Source: CAIYZT01 sp031385445
GTDB taxonomy: Bacteria; Pseudomonadota; Alphaproteobacteria; Rhodobacterales; Rhodobacteraceae
Reading direction: 5' to 3'
Assembly: GCA_031385445.1 (NCBI GenBank)
Contig: JANNBM010000068.1
Coordinates: 57,133-121,132, forward strand
Length of the DNA stretch: 64,000 nucleotides
The notes under the pieces are model-generated. The model did no database searches. It had not been told where the DNA came from and was given only the letters and a program-made list of their open reading frames with translations. A program made the translations under genes and the position numbers. This document shows positions 34,259 through 43,155 of this stretch, one piece after another. Each line of letters starts with the position of its first letter. Positions within the stretch are counted from its first letter, which is position 1.

Positions 34259-35248
34259 TTAAACGTAGATATCGGTCCAAAGCTCGGAAACATCCGGCTC
34301 TGGGCTGGCTTTGGCAAACTCGGCGCTGGCGTTCACCACGTCCTTGATCGCCTTGTCGATGGCCTTCAATTCGTCGTCTGAAGCAAGGCCGGCTTGGGTC
34401 AGCAAATCGCGCACATGCTCGATGCAGTCCTTCTCGGTCTTGATCTTCTCGACCTCTTCGCGCGTGCGGTATTTCGCCGGGTCCGACATCGAATGCCCGC
34501 GGTAACGGTAGGTCATCATTTCCAGAATATAGGGCCCCTTGCCCGCGCGGCAGTGTGCCACGGCCTTCTCGCCCGCCGCCTTGACCGCCAGAACGTCCAT
34601 GCCGTCCACTTGCTCGCCCGGAATGCCATAGGCCGTGCCGCGCCCAAACAAAGTCGCCGATTTTGTCGACCGTTTCACGCTGGTGCCCATGGCATACTGG
34701 TTGTTTTCAATGACGAAAATCACCGGCAGGTTCCACAGCTCGGCCATATTATAGGTCTCATAGACCTGACCCTGGTTCGCCGCCCCGTCGCCGAAATAGG
34801 TGAAGGTGACGTTGTCGTTGCCCTTATACATATCCGCCAGAGCAAGCCCCGCGCCCAGCGGCACCTGCGCCCCCACGATGCCATGCCCGCCGTAGAAATG
34901 CTTTTCCCGGCTGAACATATGCATAGAGCCGCCCTTGCCCTTGGAATAGCCGCCCGCCCGCCCGGTCAACTCGGCCATCACGCCATCCGGATTCATCCCG
35001 CAAGCCAGCATGTGCCCGTGATCGCGGTACGATGTGATGCGCTTGTCGCCCTCTTTGGTGCAGGCTTCGAGTCCCACAACCACGGCTTCCTGCCCGATAT
35101 ACAGGTGGCAAAATCCGCCGATCAGCCCCATCCCGTACAGCTGCCCCGCCTTCTCCTCGAATCGTCGGATCAGCAGCATTTCGCGGTACAGCGTCATCAG
35201 CTCATCTTTAGAGACGTTTGATTTCTCAGGCGATTTTTTCGTGGCCAC
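34259..35248 (-). CDS. pdhA: Pyruvate dehydrogenase E1 alpha
   Basis: PdhA binds thiamine diphosphate. The GTG at 35248 (329 aa, MATKKSPEKSNVSK) is preferred because GGGAGG lies 8 bases upstream; another GTG lies two codons earlier. The core shows LLIRRFEEKAGQLYGMGLIGGFCHLYIGQEAVVVG. The ThDP-binding motif runs GDGAANQGQVYETYNMAELWNLPVIFVIENNQYAMGTS, and the phosphorylation-loop-like YRYRGHSMSDPAKYR is present. It heads pdhA-pdhB-pdhC; no E3 (lpd) gene is adjacent. Confidence 0.96.
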   Translation of the reverse strand: MATKKSPEKSNVSKDELMTLYREMLLIRRFEEKAGQLYGMGLIGGFCHLYIGQEAVVVGLEACTKEGDKRITSYRDHGHMLACGMNPDGVMAELTGRAGGYSKGKGGSMHMFSREKHFYGGHGIVGAQVPLGAGLALADMYKGNDNVTFTYFGDGAANQGQVYETYNMAELWNLPVIFVIENNQYAMGTSVKRSTKSATLFGRGTAYGIPGEQVDGMDVLAVKAAGEKAVAHCRAGKGPYILEMMTYRYRGHSMSDPAKYRTREEVEKIKTEKDCIEHVRDLLTQAGLASDDELKAIDKAIKDVVNASAEFAKASPEPDVSELWTDIYV

Positions 35249-35327
35249 GCGCACACCCTCCCGGCGATTTGCCGATTAGTTCAATACTAAACTATCTATA
35301 CGCTATCGGTGAATAAAGGGCAAAAGC

Positions 35328-35356
35328 AAAAACGCCGCGCCCGGTTGCGCGGCGTG
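35328..35356 (-). terminator. Intrinsic terminator after ftsB
   Basis: On the minus strand ACGCCGCGC pairs with GCGCGGCGT around AACCGG and is followed by TTTTGC. It lies 27 bases beyond the ftsB stop, separating ftsB from pdhA. Confidence 0.85.
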
Positions 35357-35383
35357 CATGGCTTGGTTAACCCGATTGTGGCC

Positions 35384-35686
35384 TTAACGCAGAACGATTT
35401 CGTCCGCGCGGACATACCCCAGAACCGCGCGCGCCCGCTCGTCCAGCAGGTCAAGGTCAAGATAGGTGTCCGACAGGCGCAATGTCAGGTTTTGCAGCCG
35501 CGCCAGATCATCGCCCAACTGGTCGCGCTCGGCGGTCAGGGCAATCACCTTGGCGGCCACCTGCCGCTGCTGCAGCACACCACTTTCGCCCTCCATCGCG
35601 GCAAAGCCGAAATAGGCGCCCAAAACCAGACAAGCCGCCAGATAGAAGGTGCCCCCAAGGGACGCGCGTGCAGAAGGAATGCTCAT
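35384..35686 (-). CDS. ftsB: Septum formation initiator (FtsB/DivIC family)
   Basis: The 100-aa bitopic membrane protein has one N-terminal helix (FYLAACLVLGAYFGFAAM). A coiled coil follows (VLQQRQVAAKVIALTAERDQLGDDLARLQNLTLRL), then a short C-terminal segment LDLLDERARAVLGYVRADEIVL typical of the family. It links FtsQ and FtsL in the divisome. It lies upstream of pdhA on the same strand, as in many alphaproteobacteria, but with its own terminator. Confidence 0.88.
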   Translation of the reverse strand: MSIPSARASLGGTFYLAACLVLGAYFGFAAMEGESGVLQQRQVAAKVIALTAERDQLGDDLARLQNLTLRLSDTYLDLDLLDERARAVLGYVRADEIVLR

Positions 35687-35858
35687 ATCTCGGCCTCGGT
35701 CCGCGCCTCATTGCCGGGAGCGGTATGCCATGACGATGCCACAGACGCCACGCTGTGGGAATCCCCAAAATGAACGAAATTCGGAATTTTGGCAGCGTTT
35801 CAGCCGCTTATGCCGCGATCCTGCCGAACTGCATCACCGCACGCCCAGCCTGAATATC

Positions 35859-36473
35859 TCAAACCGAATCATACTGAACCTGCGTGCTGAAATTTGCCGT
35901 GAACGCATGGCATTGCCCCCCCTTGATCAACACCCCGTCCTTGGCCTCGCAAACCGTCGCCGTCACCGTGGCCGTTAGGATGCCGTAATTGTCCGATCCG
36001 TCACGCCCGCGCGCGATCGACGTCACTTTCAACTCTGCCGGCCCGTTCGAAACCTCTGTTTTGCCGCCCCGCCCGTCCGGTCCGGTGATCACAACGCTCA
36101 CCGTTTGCGTCGAGGCCGGGCTGTCCGGCAGGGCCGCGAAAAGCCCGTTGATATGGACGACATCTGCATCCGCATCGGGGTCTGCACCCGGATAGGCCCC
36201 AAGCGACAGCACCACGTTGCCCGTGTCCTTGCAGGAGCCGACCCCCGAACAATCATAATCCTTGCGAAACTGGACCGAGGCATCATACGCCCCAAGCGAA
36301 AAATCATAAGTGGCATAATCACGCGCCGCCCCATCCCGGCTGACCACGCCGTCCCCCATCTTCCACGGGTACCCCTCGGGCAATTCGCCCGCCGCTGGAA
36401 TGATTTCCCTACCCACCCCCTCCGACACACAGGCCGACAGCCAGATCAAGGACATTATCAAAACAGCGCGCAT
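35859..36473 (-). CDS. Putative lipoprotein (204 aa), function unknown
   Basis: The protein starts MRAVLIMSLIWLSAC at an ATG preceded by GGGGGAAA. The LSAC lipobox puts the lipidated Cys at residue 15. The remainder is a beta-rich secreted domain with two short Cys pairs (DYDCSGVGSCKD and the C-terminal TVCEAKDG/GQCHAF) that may form disulfides. I do not recognise the family. It lies downstream of the pgk-fda pair but after their terminator. Confidence 0.75.
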   Translation of the reverse strand: MRAVLIMSLIWLSACVSEGVGREIIPAAGELPEGYPWKMGDGVVSRDGAARDYATYDFSLGAYDASVQFRKDYDCSGVGSCKDTGNVVLSLGAYPGADPDADADVVHINGLFAALPDSPASTQTVSVVITGPDGRGGKTEVSNGPAELKVTSIARGRDGSDNYGILTATVTATVCEAKDGVLIKGGQCHAFTANFSTQVQYDSV

Positions 36474-36484
36474 CAATTTCCCCC

Positions 36485-36517
36485 AAAAAAGAAGCGCCCC
36501 CGAATGTCGAGGGCGCC
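36485..36517 (-). terminator. Intrinsic terminator after the class I aldolase gene
   Basis: On the minus strand GCGCCCTCG pairs with CGGGGGCGC (one wobble) around ACATT and is followed by TTCTTTTTT. It is 35 bases after the aldolase stop. Confidence 0.85.
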
Positions 36518-36551
36518 ATTAATCTGCATCAAGTCAAAAAACCGATCAACC

Positions 36552-37445
36552 CTATCCGGCAACAGACGCCGCATGGATGCTGGAAATCGCGCCGCCAAGG
36601 GCCTGATCAAACTCGGCATCCGATTGCTGTGCCGACAGCCCTTCGGTCAACGCGCGGCTGAACGAGGCGATGATCCCGCGGTTTCTGGCCAGAATGGCAT
36701 TGGCCTGATCGCGCGGATACCCCCCCGAAAGGGCCACAACTTTCAGCACATTTGGATGATCGACCAGCGGCGCATAGAAATTCGCCGCGCTCGGCAGGGT
36801 CACCTTCAGCATCACTTGGCGACCTTTTGGCAGCGCATCAAGCCCGCGCAGAAGCGCGTCTTGCAGCAGAGCCTCGGCCGCCGCTTTGTCCGTGATCGAA
36901 ATCGTCACCTCAGGCTCAAGAATGGGCATCATCCCATGCGCCAAAACCTGCGCGCCGATGGCAAACTGCTGGTCCACCACCGCCTGAATGCCGCGCGCAT
37001 TGGCAGCAGAAACGACCGAGCGCTCCTTGGTCCCGAACACTCCCGCCTTCGATGCACGCGACAACAAAGCGTCCAGCGTCGGCATGGCTTTCATCAGCTG
37101 ACAGCCATCCACCTCGGCCTCAAGCCCTTTGTCAATCTTCAAAAACGGAACAACACCGCGCTTTTCCCAAAGATAAGTCGCGGTTGGAATGCCGTCGATG
37201 CTGCGGTCCATGGTTTGCTCGAACAGGATCGCGCCCACCACCTTGTCACCGGCAAAAGCCGGCGATTTGATGATCCGCGAGCGCATCGCATGGATCATGT
37301 CATACATCGCCTCTCCGCCCGAATATGCAGTTTCCGGCACGCCGTACAGCAGCAGCGCCTTGGGGGTCGAGCCGCCGCTTTGATCCAGCGCGGCGATAAA
37401 CCCTTTGCCGTTACGGATAACCTCGGTTTGTTGCGCGTTCGTCAT
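36552..37445 (-). CDS. Class I fructose-bisphosphate aldolase
   Basis: This Schiff-base aldolase cleaves fructose 1,6-bisphosphate. The 297-aa protein has the family opening GKGFIAALDQSGGSTPKALLLYGV, the catalytic region IPTATYLWEKRGVVPFLKIDKGLE (Schiff-base pocket) and EPEVTISI. The phosphate-binding VVALSGGYPRDQAN follows. It lies 158 bases downstream of pgk in the same direction, so the two glycolytic/gluconeogenic genes are probably linked. Gene symbols used elsewhere are fda or fbaB. Confidence 0.93.
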   Translation of the reverse strand: MTNAQQTEVIRNGKGFIAALDQSGGSTPKALLLYGVPETAYSGGEAMYDMIHAMRSRIIKSPAFAGDKVVGAILFEQTMDRSIDGIPTATYLWEKRGVVPFLKIDKGLEAEVDGCQLMKAMPTLDALLSRASKAGVFGTKERSVVSAANARGIQAVVDQQFAIGAQVLAHGMMPILEPEVTISITDKAAAEALLQDALLRGLDALPKGRQVMLKVTLPSAANFYAPLVDHPNVLKVVALSGGYPRDQANAILARNRGIIASFSRALTEGLSAQQSDAEFDQALGGAISSIHAASVAG

Positions 37446-37603
37446 GGCTGTCCCTCATTTATCTGGTCAAAGCGGCTTATCGCGAACCGGGCGGCATGGC
37501 AAACCTGATTGTTTCCGCCCAAGCCGCCGCGGCAAGCACCGCCCGGTTGTTCAGGTTGAACGTTTGCGCAGCAAAAGTCGGCGCGACTGCCCTTTGATGC
37601 CCC

Positions 37604-38782
37604 TCACGCCATCAAAGCGGCAACACCGGGCAATTCCTTGCCCTCCATCCACTCCAAAAACGCGCCCCCCGCCGTCGAGATAAAGGTGAAATCCCCCGCC
37701 ACCCCCGCCTGATTAAGCGCCGCCACGGTATCGCCCCCGCCCGCGACCGAGATCAGCTTGCCCGACTTTGTCAGCCCCGCCGCGACCTGGGCTGCTGCAA
37801 AGGTTGCGGCATTAAATGGCTCAATCTCGAACGCCCCCAAAGGCCCGTTCCAGATCAACGTCCGGCATGCCCCGAACACCCCCGCCAATTCCGCCACCGT
37901 GCGCGGCCCCGCATCCAAAATCATTGCATCCGCCGGGCAAGAGCCAACCGGCAGCGTCTCACTCGGCGCGCTTGCCTTGAATTCCCGCGCGACCACGATA
38001 TCGACCGGCAAATGTATGATGCAGCCCGCCGCCTTCGCCTTGGCCAAAATTTCCAGCGCCGTCGCCGCCATCTCCCGCTCCGCGAGCGATTTGCCCACCT
38101 CAACCCCTTGTGCAACCAGGAAGGTGTTCGCCATCCCCCCCCCGATCACCAGATGATCCACCTTGCTGACCAGATTGCCCAAAAGGTCCAGCTTCGTTGA
38201 AACCTTCGCCCCGCCCACAACCGCCACAACCGGCCGCTTGGGCGTGCCCAAAGCCGCCTCCAGCGCTGCCAACTCTTCCGCCATTAAACGCCCGGCAAAC
38301 GATGGCAGCAGCTTTGCCACCCCTGTCGTCGACGCGTGGGCGCGGTGCGCCGCCGAAAAGGCATCATTACAGAAAACGTCGCCAAGGCTGGCCAGAAACC
38401 CCGCCATCATCGGATCGTTCGCTTCTTCCATCGGCGTAAAGCGCGTGTTTTCTACCAAAATCACCGCATCCGAAGGCAGCGCCGCAATCGCCGTGCGGCT
38501 TGGCCGTTCGATAAAGGTCACGCCCCGCCCCAAAGCTGCCTCAAGGGCCGGCTGAACCAACCGCAGGCTCATTTCAGGCACAACTGTGCCCTTGGGCCGT
38601 CCGAAATGCGCGAGCAAAACGACCTTGCCGCCCTTGCCCAGAATATCCCGCACTGTCGGCACGATCTTTTCGATCCGCGTCGCGTCGGTCACCACAGCGC
38701 CGTCCATCGGCACGTTAATATCCACCCGCGTCAGCACGATTTTGCCGTTCAGGTCCATATCGTCGAGTGTTTTCCAGCCCAT
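37604..38782 (-). CDS. pgk: Phosphoglycerate kinase
   Basis: PGK interconverts 1,3-bisphosphoglycerate and 3-phosphoglycerate with ADP/ATP. The 392-aa protein has KIVLTRVDINVPMDG, HFGRPKGTVVPEMSLR, and the basic-patch EELAALEAALGTPKRPVVAVVGGAKVSTKLDLLGNL. It ends in FISTAGGAFLEWMEGKELPGV. The ATG at 38782 has GGGAG upstream; a TTG two codons earlier is less likely. It is divergent from the cyclophilin gene. Confidence 0.96.
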   Translation of the reverse strand: MGWKTLDDMDLNGKIVLTRVDINVPMDGAVVTDATRIEKIVPTVRDILGKGGKVVLLAHFGRPKGTVVPEMSLRLVQPALEAALGRGVTFIERPSRTAIAALPSDAVILVENTRFTPMEEANDPMMAGFLASLGDVFCNDAFSAAHRAHASTTGVAKLLPSFAGRLMAEELAALEAALGTPKRPVVAVVGGAKVSTKLDLLGNLVSKVDHLVIGGGMANTFLVAQGVEVGKSLAEREMAATALEILAKAKAAGCIIHLPVDIVVAREFKASAPSETLPVGSCPADAMILDAGPRTVAELAGVFGACRTLIWNGPLGAFEIEPFNAATFAAAQVAAGLTKSGKLISVAGGGDTVAALNQAGVAGDFTFISTAGGAFLEWMEGKELPGVAALMA

Positions 38783-38911
38783 GGCCAATCTCCCTATCCG
38801 ATTTCCATCTGTTTCGGCGCTTCTTGCTCAAAGGTCAACCTATCCCCCCTTTCCCTTCGCCTTTCGCTTGATTAAGTTGCGCCTCGTAAAACCTCCGAGG
38901 ATCCAGAACTC

Positions 38912-39421
38912 ATGGCCGACATCAAAGACCCCGAAAACACAATCATCGTGACCCTGAAAGATGGCGAAGTGGTGATTGAACTTTTGCCCGCTATCGCGCC
39001 AAAACATGCCGAGCGGATGAAAACGCTGGCCCGTGCAAAGGCCTATGACAACGTATGCTTTCACCGCGTGATTGATGGCTTCATGGCCCAGACCGGCGAT
39101 GTGGAAAACGGCAATATGGAAAACGATTTCAACCTGCGCCGTGCGGGCACGGGCGGGTCGGACCTGCCGGACCTGCCCGCCGAATTTTCCAAACTGCCGC
39201 ATGATCGCGGCTCTATCGGGGCGGCGCGCTCGTCCAATCCCAATTCGGCCAACAGCCAGTTCTTCATCAATTTCAAGGACAACTCGTTCCTGAACGGCCA
39301 ATACACCGTTTACGGCCGGGTGATTGCCGGGATGGACCATGTCGACAAAATTACCAGAGGAGAGCCTCCGGCAAGCCCTGACCGCATGATCACTGTCCGG
39401 GTGGCCGCCGATGTTCAGTAA
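38912..39421 (+). CDS. Cytoplasmic cyclophilin-type peptidyl-prolyl isomerase
   Basis: The 169-aa protein lacks a signal peptide and has the bacterial cyclophilin core YDNVCFHRVIDGFMAQTGDVENG (catalytic Arg in FHRV), then RSSNPNSANSQFFINFKDNSFLNGQYTVYGRVIAGMDHVDKI. It catalyses proline cis-trans isomerisation in protein folding. Its last 11 bases overlap the next gene, a secreted paralogue. Confidence 0.94.
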   Translation: MADIKDPENTIIVTLKDGEVVIELLPAIAPKHAERMKTLARAKAYDNVCFHRVIDGFMAQTGDVENGNMENDFNLRRAGTGGSDLPDLPAEFSKLPHDRGSIGAARSSNPNSANSQFFINFKDNSFLNGQYTVYGRVIAGMDHVDKITRGEPPASPDRMITVRVAADVQ

Positions 39422-39977
39422 ATCCCTTGCTTTTGCAACGGCACTGCTGGCGCTTCCGGCCTTTGCCGAAGGCGATGGTCCTGGGCCAAACCTGATCATC
39501 GACGTAACCGGTGCGGCGAACGGTCAGATCATCATTGATCTGGCCTCCGATGTTGCGCCCAAACACGTCGCGCAGATTGTCGCGCTTGCGAAGTCCGGCG
39601 CCTATGACAACGTGATCTTCCACCGCGTCATCGAAGGGTTCATGGCGCAAACGGGCGATGTTCAATACGGCAAACTGGGCGGGGAAACGGCGATGGCGGG
39701 AATGGGCGGGTCGGACATGCCCGATCTGCCAGCCGAGTTTTCCGAAATATCCTTTGACCGCGGCATCGTCGGTATGGCGCGCAGCCAGGATCCAAACTCG
39801 GCCAACAGCCAGTTTTTCATCATGTTTGCGCCGGGCGAGTTTTTGAACGGCCAATACACCGTGGTCGGCAAGGTGATTTCCGGGATGGAGATCGTCGATG
39901 CGATCAAGCTTGGCGAAGGTCAGAACGGCGAAGTGAGCGAGCCCGACGTGATGACGAAAGTCACGGTTCAGGAATAA
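39411..39977 (+). CDS. Periplasmic cyclophilin-type peptidyl-prolyl isomerase
   Basis: The 188-aa paralogue starts with a signal peptide (MFSKSLAFATALLALPAFAEGDG). It carries the same core, YDNVIFHRVIEGFMAQTGDVQYG, and DPNSANSQFFIMFAPGEFLNGQYTVVGKVISGMEIVD. It overlaps the cytoplasmic copy by 11 bases, so translation of the two is probably coupled. A palindrome and a terminator follow. Confidence 0.94.
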   Translation: MFSKSLAFATALLALPAFAEGDGPGPNLIIDVTGAANGQIIIDLASDVAPKHVAQIVALAKSGAYDNVIFHRVIEGFMAQTGDVQYGKLGGETAMAGMGGSDMPDLPAEFSEISFDRGIVGMARSQDPNSANSQFFIMFAPGEFLNGQYTVVGKVISGMEIVDAIKLGEGQNGEVSEPDVMTKVTVQE

Positions 39978-39978
39978 C

Positions 39979-39997
39979 GAATTTTCGGCGAAAATTC
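39979..39997. repeat. 19-bp intergenic palindrome, copy 1
   Basis: GAATTTTC-GGC-GAAAATTC is a perfect 8-bp inverted repeat with a 3-base centre, two bases after the cyclophilin stop codon. A second copy with centre TGC is at 43411-43429. Confidence 0.75.
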
Positions 39998-40000
39998 AAA

Positions 40001-40024
40001 AGGGGGCCAGTCGGCCCCCTTTTT
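40001..40024. terminator. Terminator between the cyclophilin pair and tyrS
   Basis: GGGGGCC and GGCCCCC pair around AGTC and are followed by TTTTT, with AAAA on the other side. It serves the two convergent units. Confidence 0.9.
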
Positions 40025-40037
40025 GTCTGCCGAAGCT

Positions 40038-41288
40038 TCAGCCCATCACCACCAAAGCATGGCGCTTCTTGCCTGCCGTAAGCTTCAGCGGCGCCGCCAA
40101 CCCGGCCGCCTCAAAGCGCACCGAAACGTCCGTGACAACCTCGTCATTCACCTTCGCGCCGCCTTCAAGGATCAGCCGCTTGGCATCCTTGCCCGACGCT
40201 GACAGCCCCGCGCGCACGAACAGCTGCACGATGCCCACGCCGTCCCCGAGTTCGGCCGCCGTAATGCGCACCGTGGGCAATTCCTCGCCCGTTCCGCCAT
40301 GTTCAAACACCTCGCGCGCCGTGGCTTGCGCCGCGTCCGCCGCCGCTTGCCCGTGCAGCAGCTTGGTGATCTCGTTGGCCAGCACCACCTTTGCCGCATT
40401 GATATCCGACCCGGCCAAACCGCCCAACCGCTCGCATTCTTCCAGCGGCAACTCGGTATACAGCTTCAGGAACCGGCCAACATCCGCGTCGGTGGTGTTG
40501 CGCCAGAATTGCCAGAACTCATAGGGCGAATACATCTCGGCATTCAGCCAAACCGCCCCATTCTGCGATTTGCCCATCTTCTTGCCGTCGCTCGTGGTCA
40601 AAAGATGCGAGGTCAGCCCGAACACCTCTTGCCCGACGACGCGCCGGGTCAGATCGACCCCGTTGACGATATTACCCCACTGGTCCGATCCGCCCATCTG
40701 AACCAGACAGCCATAGCGCCGGTTCAGTTCCAGAAAGTCATAGGCCTGCAAAATCATATAGTTGAATTCAAGGAACGACAGGCTTTGGTCGCGGTCCAGC
40801 CGCGATTTCACGGATTCAAACGACAGCATCCGGTTGACACTGAAATAGCGGCCAATGTCGCGCAGAAACCCCAGATAATTCAGATCGTCCAGCCATTCGG
40901 CATTGTTGACCATGGCTGCATCGCTGGCCCCCGCGCCAAAGGTCACATAGGGTGCAAAGGCTCGTTTGATGCCGGCGATATTGTCGTCGATCTGCGCGTT
41001 GCTCAGCAAGGGCCGCTCATCGGCGCGAAAGGACGGATCGCCGACCTTGGTGGTCCCGCCCCCCATCAGCACGATCGGCTTGCCGCCGCATTTCTGCAAC
41101 CAGCGCAGCATCATGATCTGAATAAGCGATCCGACATGCAAAGACTTCGCCGTCGCATCAAAGCCGATATAGCCCGGCACCACGCCCTTGATCAAAGCCT
41201 CGTCCAGCGCCTGATAATCGGTGCAATCGGCCAAAAAGCCCCGCTCGATCATCACGCGCATAAAGTCTGATTTTGGATGGTAGGTCAT
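40038..41288 (-). CDS. tyrS: Tyrosyl-tRNA synthetase
   Basis: TyrS charges tRNA-Tyr. From MTYHPKSDFMRVMIERGF at 41288 the protein is 416 aa. The class I HIGH-like motif is in DATAKSLHVGSLIQIMML and the KMSKS-like motif is KKMGKSQNG. An S4-type RNA-binding domain lies at the C-terminus (VRAGLSASGKDAKRLILEGGAKVNDEVV). In-frame ATGs upstream (41303, 41393) would reach into the oppositely oriented anmK and are unlikely. Confidence 0.95.
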   Translation of the reverse strand: MTYHPKSDFMRVMIERGFLADCTDYQALDEALIKGVVPGYIGFDATAKSLHVGSLIQIMMLRWLQKCGGKPIVLMGGGTTKVGDPSFRADERPLLSNAQIDDNIAGIKRAFAPYVTFGAGASDAAMVNNAEWLDDLNYLGFLRDIGRYFSVNRMLSFESVKSRLDRDQSLSFLEFNYMILQAYDFLELNRRYGCLVQMGGSDQWGNIVNGVDLTRRVVGQEVFGLTSHLLTTSDGKKMGKSQNGAVWLNAEMYSPYEFWQFWRNTTDADVGRFLKLYTELPLEECERLGGLAGSDINAAKVVLANEITKLLHGQAAADAAQATAREVFEHGGTGEELPTVRITAAELGDGVGIVQLFVRAGLSASGKDAKRLILEGGAKVNDEVVTDVSVRFEAAGLAAPLKLTAGKKRHALVVMG

Positions 41289-41349
41289 GGCTCTCTCGTG
41301 CATTACTTCGCGGGCCTGTATATCGGGGCCCGCACCATAGGGGAAGACG

Positions 41350-42447
41350 TTGAACAGCAAAGCCATCTGGGCCTTGGGCACAATGTCCGGCACCTCATTG
41401 GACGGTGTGGACGCCGCGATGATCCTGACCGACGGTGTGCGGGTGTTTGATTTTGGCCCCTCGGCCTTTCGCCCCTATTGTGAAGCCGAGCAAGCCATCC
41501 TGCGCGCCGCACTTGGTGCCTGGCCGGGCGAGGCGGGCGTGGCCGAGGCGGCCCGCGTGGTTGAAGAGGCGCATGTTCACCTGATGGCCCGCTTTGAGGG
41601 CGTGCAGTTGGCAGGCTTTCATGGCCAGACCCTTGCGCATGATCCGGGCGGGCGCGGCACCCATCAGGCGGGCGACGGACAGCTGCTGGCGCAGACGCTG
41701 GGATTGCCGGTCGTCTGGGATTTTCGCAGCAACGACGTGGCCTTGGGCGGGCAGGGCGCTCCGCTGGTGCCGTTTTACCACTTTGCGCTCGCGCAGCGCA
41801 TCGGCGGCACGCGGCCCTTGGTCTTTGTCAATCTGGGCGGCGTTGGTAATGTGACCTGGGTTGACCCTACCGCCGCCTTGCCAACCGATCCCGGCGCGCT
41901 GATGGCCTTTGATACCGGGCCCGCCAATGCCCCGCTGAACGATCTGATGCGCGTCCGCTTTGGGCTGGCGCAGGATGCGGGCGGGCGGCTTGCCCTGACC
42001 GGCCGCGCCGATGAGGCTCTGGTCAGCGCATTTCTGGACGATGGTTATTTCCTGAAGATTCCGCCCAAATCGTTGGACCGAAACCAGTTCGCCCAAAGGT
42101 TGGCGGCGGTACATGGCCTTGGCGATGCCGACGCCGCCCGCACGCTCGTCGCTTGTGCCGCCGCCGCCGTGGCCCGCGGGGCAGAGCATTTCCCAAAACC
42201 GCCCACCCGCTGGCTGATTTGCGGCGGCGGGCGCAACAACGCTGCCTTCATGGCCGAACTTGCACAGCGCTTGCCCGGCCTGGTGGATCCGGTCGAAGCC
42301 GCCGGTCTGGACGGCGACATGATCGAAGCGCAGGCTTTTGCCTATCTTGCCGTGCGCGCGGCGCGCGGCCTGCCCACCTCATGCCCCGCGACCACTGGCG
42401 TAAGGGCGGCCGTGGGCGGCGGTCAGATCAGCCGGCCGCAGCCTTGA
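41350..42447 (+). CDS. anmK: Anhydro-N-acetylmuramic acid kinase
   Basis: AnmK converts cell-wall-derived anhydro-MurNAc to MurNAc-6-phosphate for recycling. The 365-aa protein begins at a TTG with GGGGAAG upstream. It has the family motif GTMSGTSLDGVDAA, followed by GFHGQTLAHDPGG, FVNLGGVGNVTWVD and ICGGGRNNAAFMAEL. It is divergent from tyrS. Its TGA abuts the stop of the convergent DnaJ-domain gene, so the two stops form TGATCA. Confidence 0.94.
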   Translation: MNSKAIWALGTMSGTSLDGVDAAMILTDGVRVFDFGPSAFRPYCEAEQAILRAALGAWPGEAGVAEAARVVEEAHVHLMARFEGVQLAGFHGQTLAHDPGGRGTHQAGDGQLLAQTLGLPVVWDFRSNDVALGGQGAPLVPFYHFALAQRIGGTRPLVFVNLGGVGNVTWVDPTAALPTDPGALMAFDTGPANAPLNDLMRVRFGLAQDAGGRLALTGRADEALVSAFLDDGYFLKIPPKSLDRNQFAQRLAAVHGLGDADAARTLVACAAAAVARGAEHFPKPPTRWLICGGGRNNAAFMAELAQRLPGLVDPVEAAGLDGDMIEAQAFAYLAVRAARGLPTSCPATTGVRAAVGGGQISRPQP

Positions 42448-43083
42448 TCATTCTTTGAAATACCGGCTGTCCTTGACCTGATCCCAAGCCCAGACCACCT
42501 CTTGCAAGCGGTCCTCATCGCTGCGGTCACCGCCGTTCATATCCGGATGAAGATCTTTCACCAAGCTTTTGTATTGCTTTCGTATTTCGGTCTTTGTCCA
42601 GGTGTCGCGCGCATCCAGAACCTCGATCGCCTTGCGCTCGGTCGCGGGCAGTTTCCGCGTCGCGTTTGTCACGGCTTTTCCGGGGTTCTGCGTGGCCTTC
42701 TCGCCCAGCAGCTCCATCGGGTCATTCACCCCCAGCCGCGCCCAGGCCCGCCCGTCGTCCTTGCGGCTGAAAGGCACGGTTTCACGCTCCCACAACCGGT
42801 CTTTTTCCAGAAGCTTCTGAAACTCTTCATCGGTCGCGGTGCCAAAGAAATTCCACTTCAGATTATACTCGCGGATGTGGTCGCGGCAGAACCAGAAATA
42901 TTCGTTCAGATGGTCGGGCGATTTTGGCGCGCGGTAGGCGGCCTTTTCGCGGCAATCGGGAAAGTCGCAGGGCCGGTTTGCCGCCTCCGACGCGCCCGAC
43001 ATGGTGCCGCGCCGCACGGTTTTGCGTTTGGACTTGTCGGTCGAAACGCGCAGATCAAATTCAAATGGGGGGCGGGTGGGCAT
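42448..43083 (-). CDS. DnaJ-domain-containing protein (J domain at C-terminus)
   Basis: The 211-aa protein (MPTRPPFEFDLRVSTDKSKRK) has a Cys pair in RPCDFPDCREKAAYRAPK, a middle region with WFCRDHIREYNLKWNFF, and a C-terminal J domain. The J domain shows TKTEIRKQYKSLVKDLHPDMNGGD, with the HPD motif that stimulates Hsp70 ATPase. J domains at the C-terminus after a Cys-containing region are characteristic of this alphaproteobacterial family. An ATG at 43086 is equally possible. It is divergent from bolA. Confidence 0.9.
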   Translation of the reverse strand: MPTRPPFEFDLRVSTDKSKRKTVRRGTMSGASEAANRPCDFPDCREKAAYRAPKSPDHLNEYFWFCRDHIREYNLKWNFFGTATDEEFQKLLEKDRLWERETVPFSRKDDGRAWARLGVNDPMELLGEKATQNPGKAVTNATRKLPATERKAIEVLDARDTWTKTEIRKQYKSLVKDLHPDMNGGDRSDEDRLQEVVWAWDQVKDSRYFKE

Positions 43084-43155
43084 CATCAGGCCTTTCAGAC
43101 TCAGGGCCACGAGTTTAGAGAATTTGCAGGCAAGGTGAAGAGGCAAAGGACCAAA

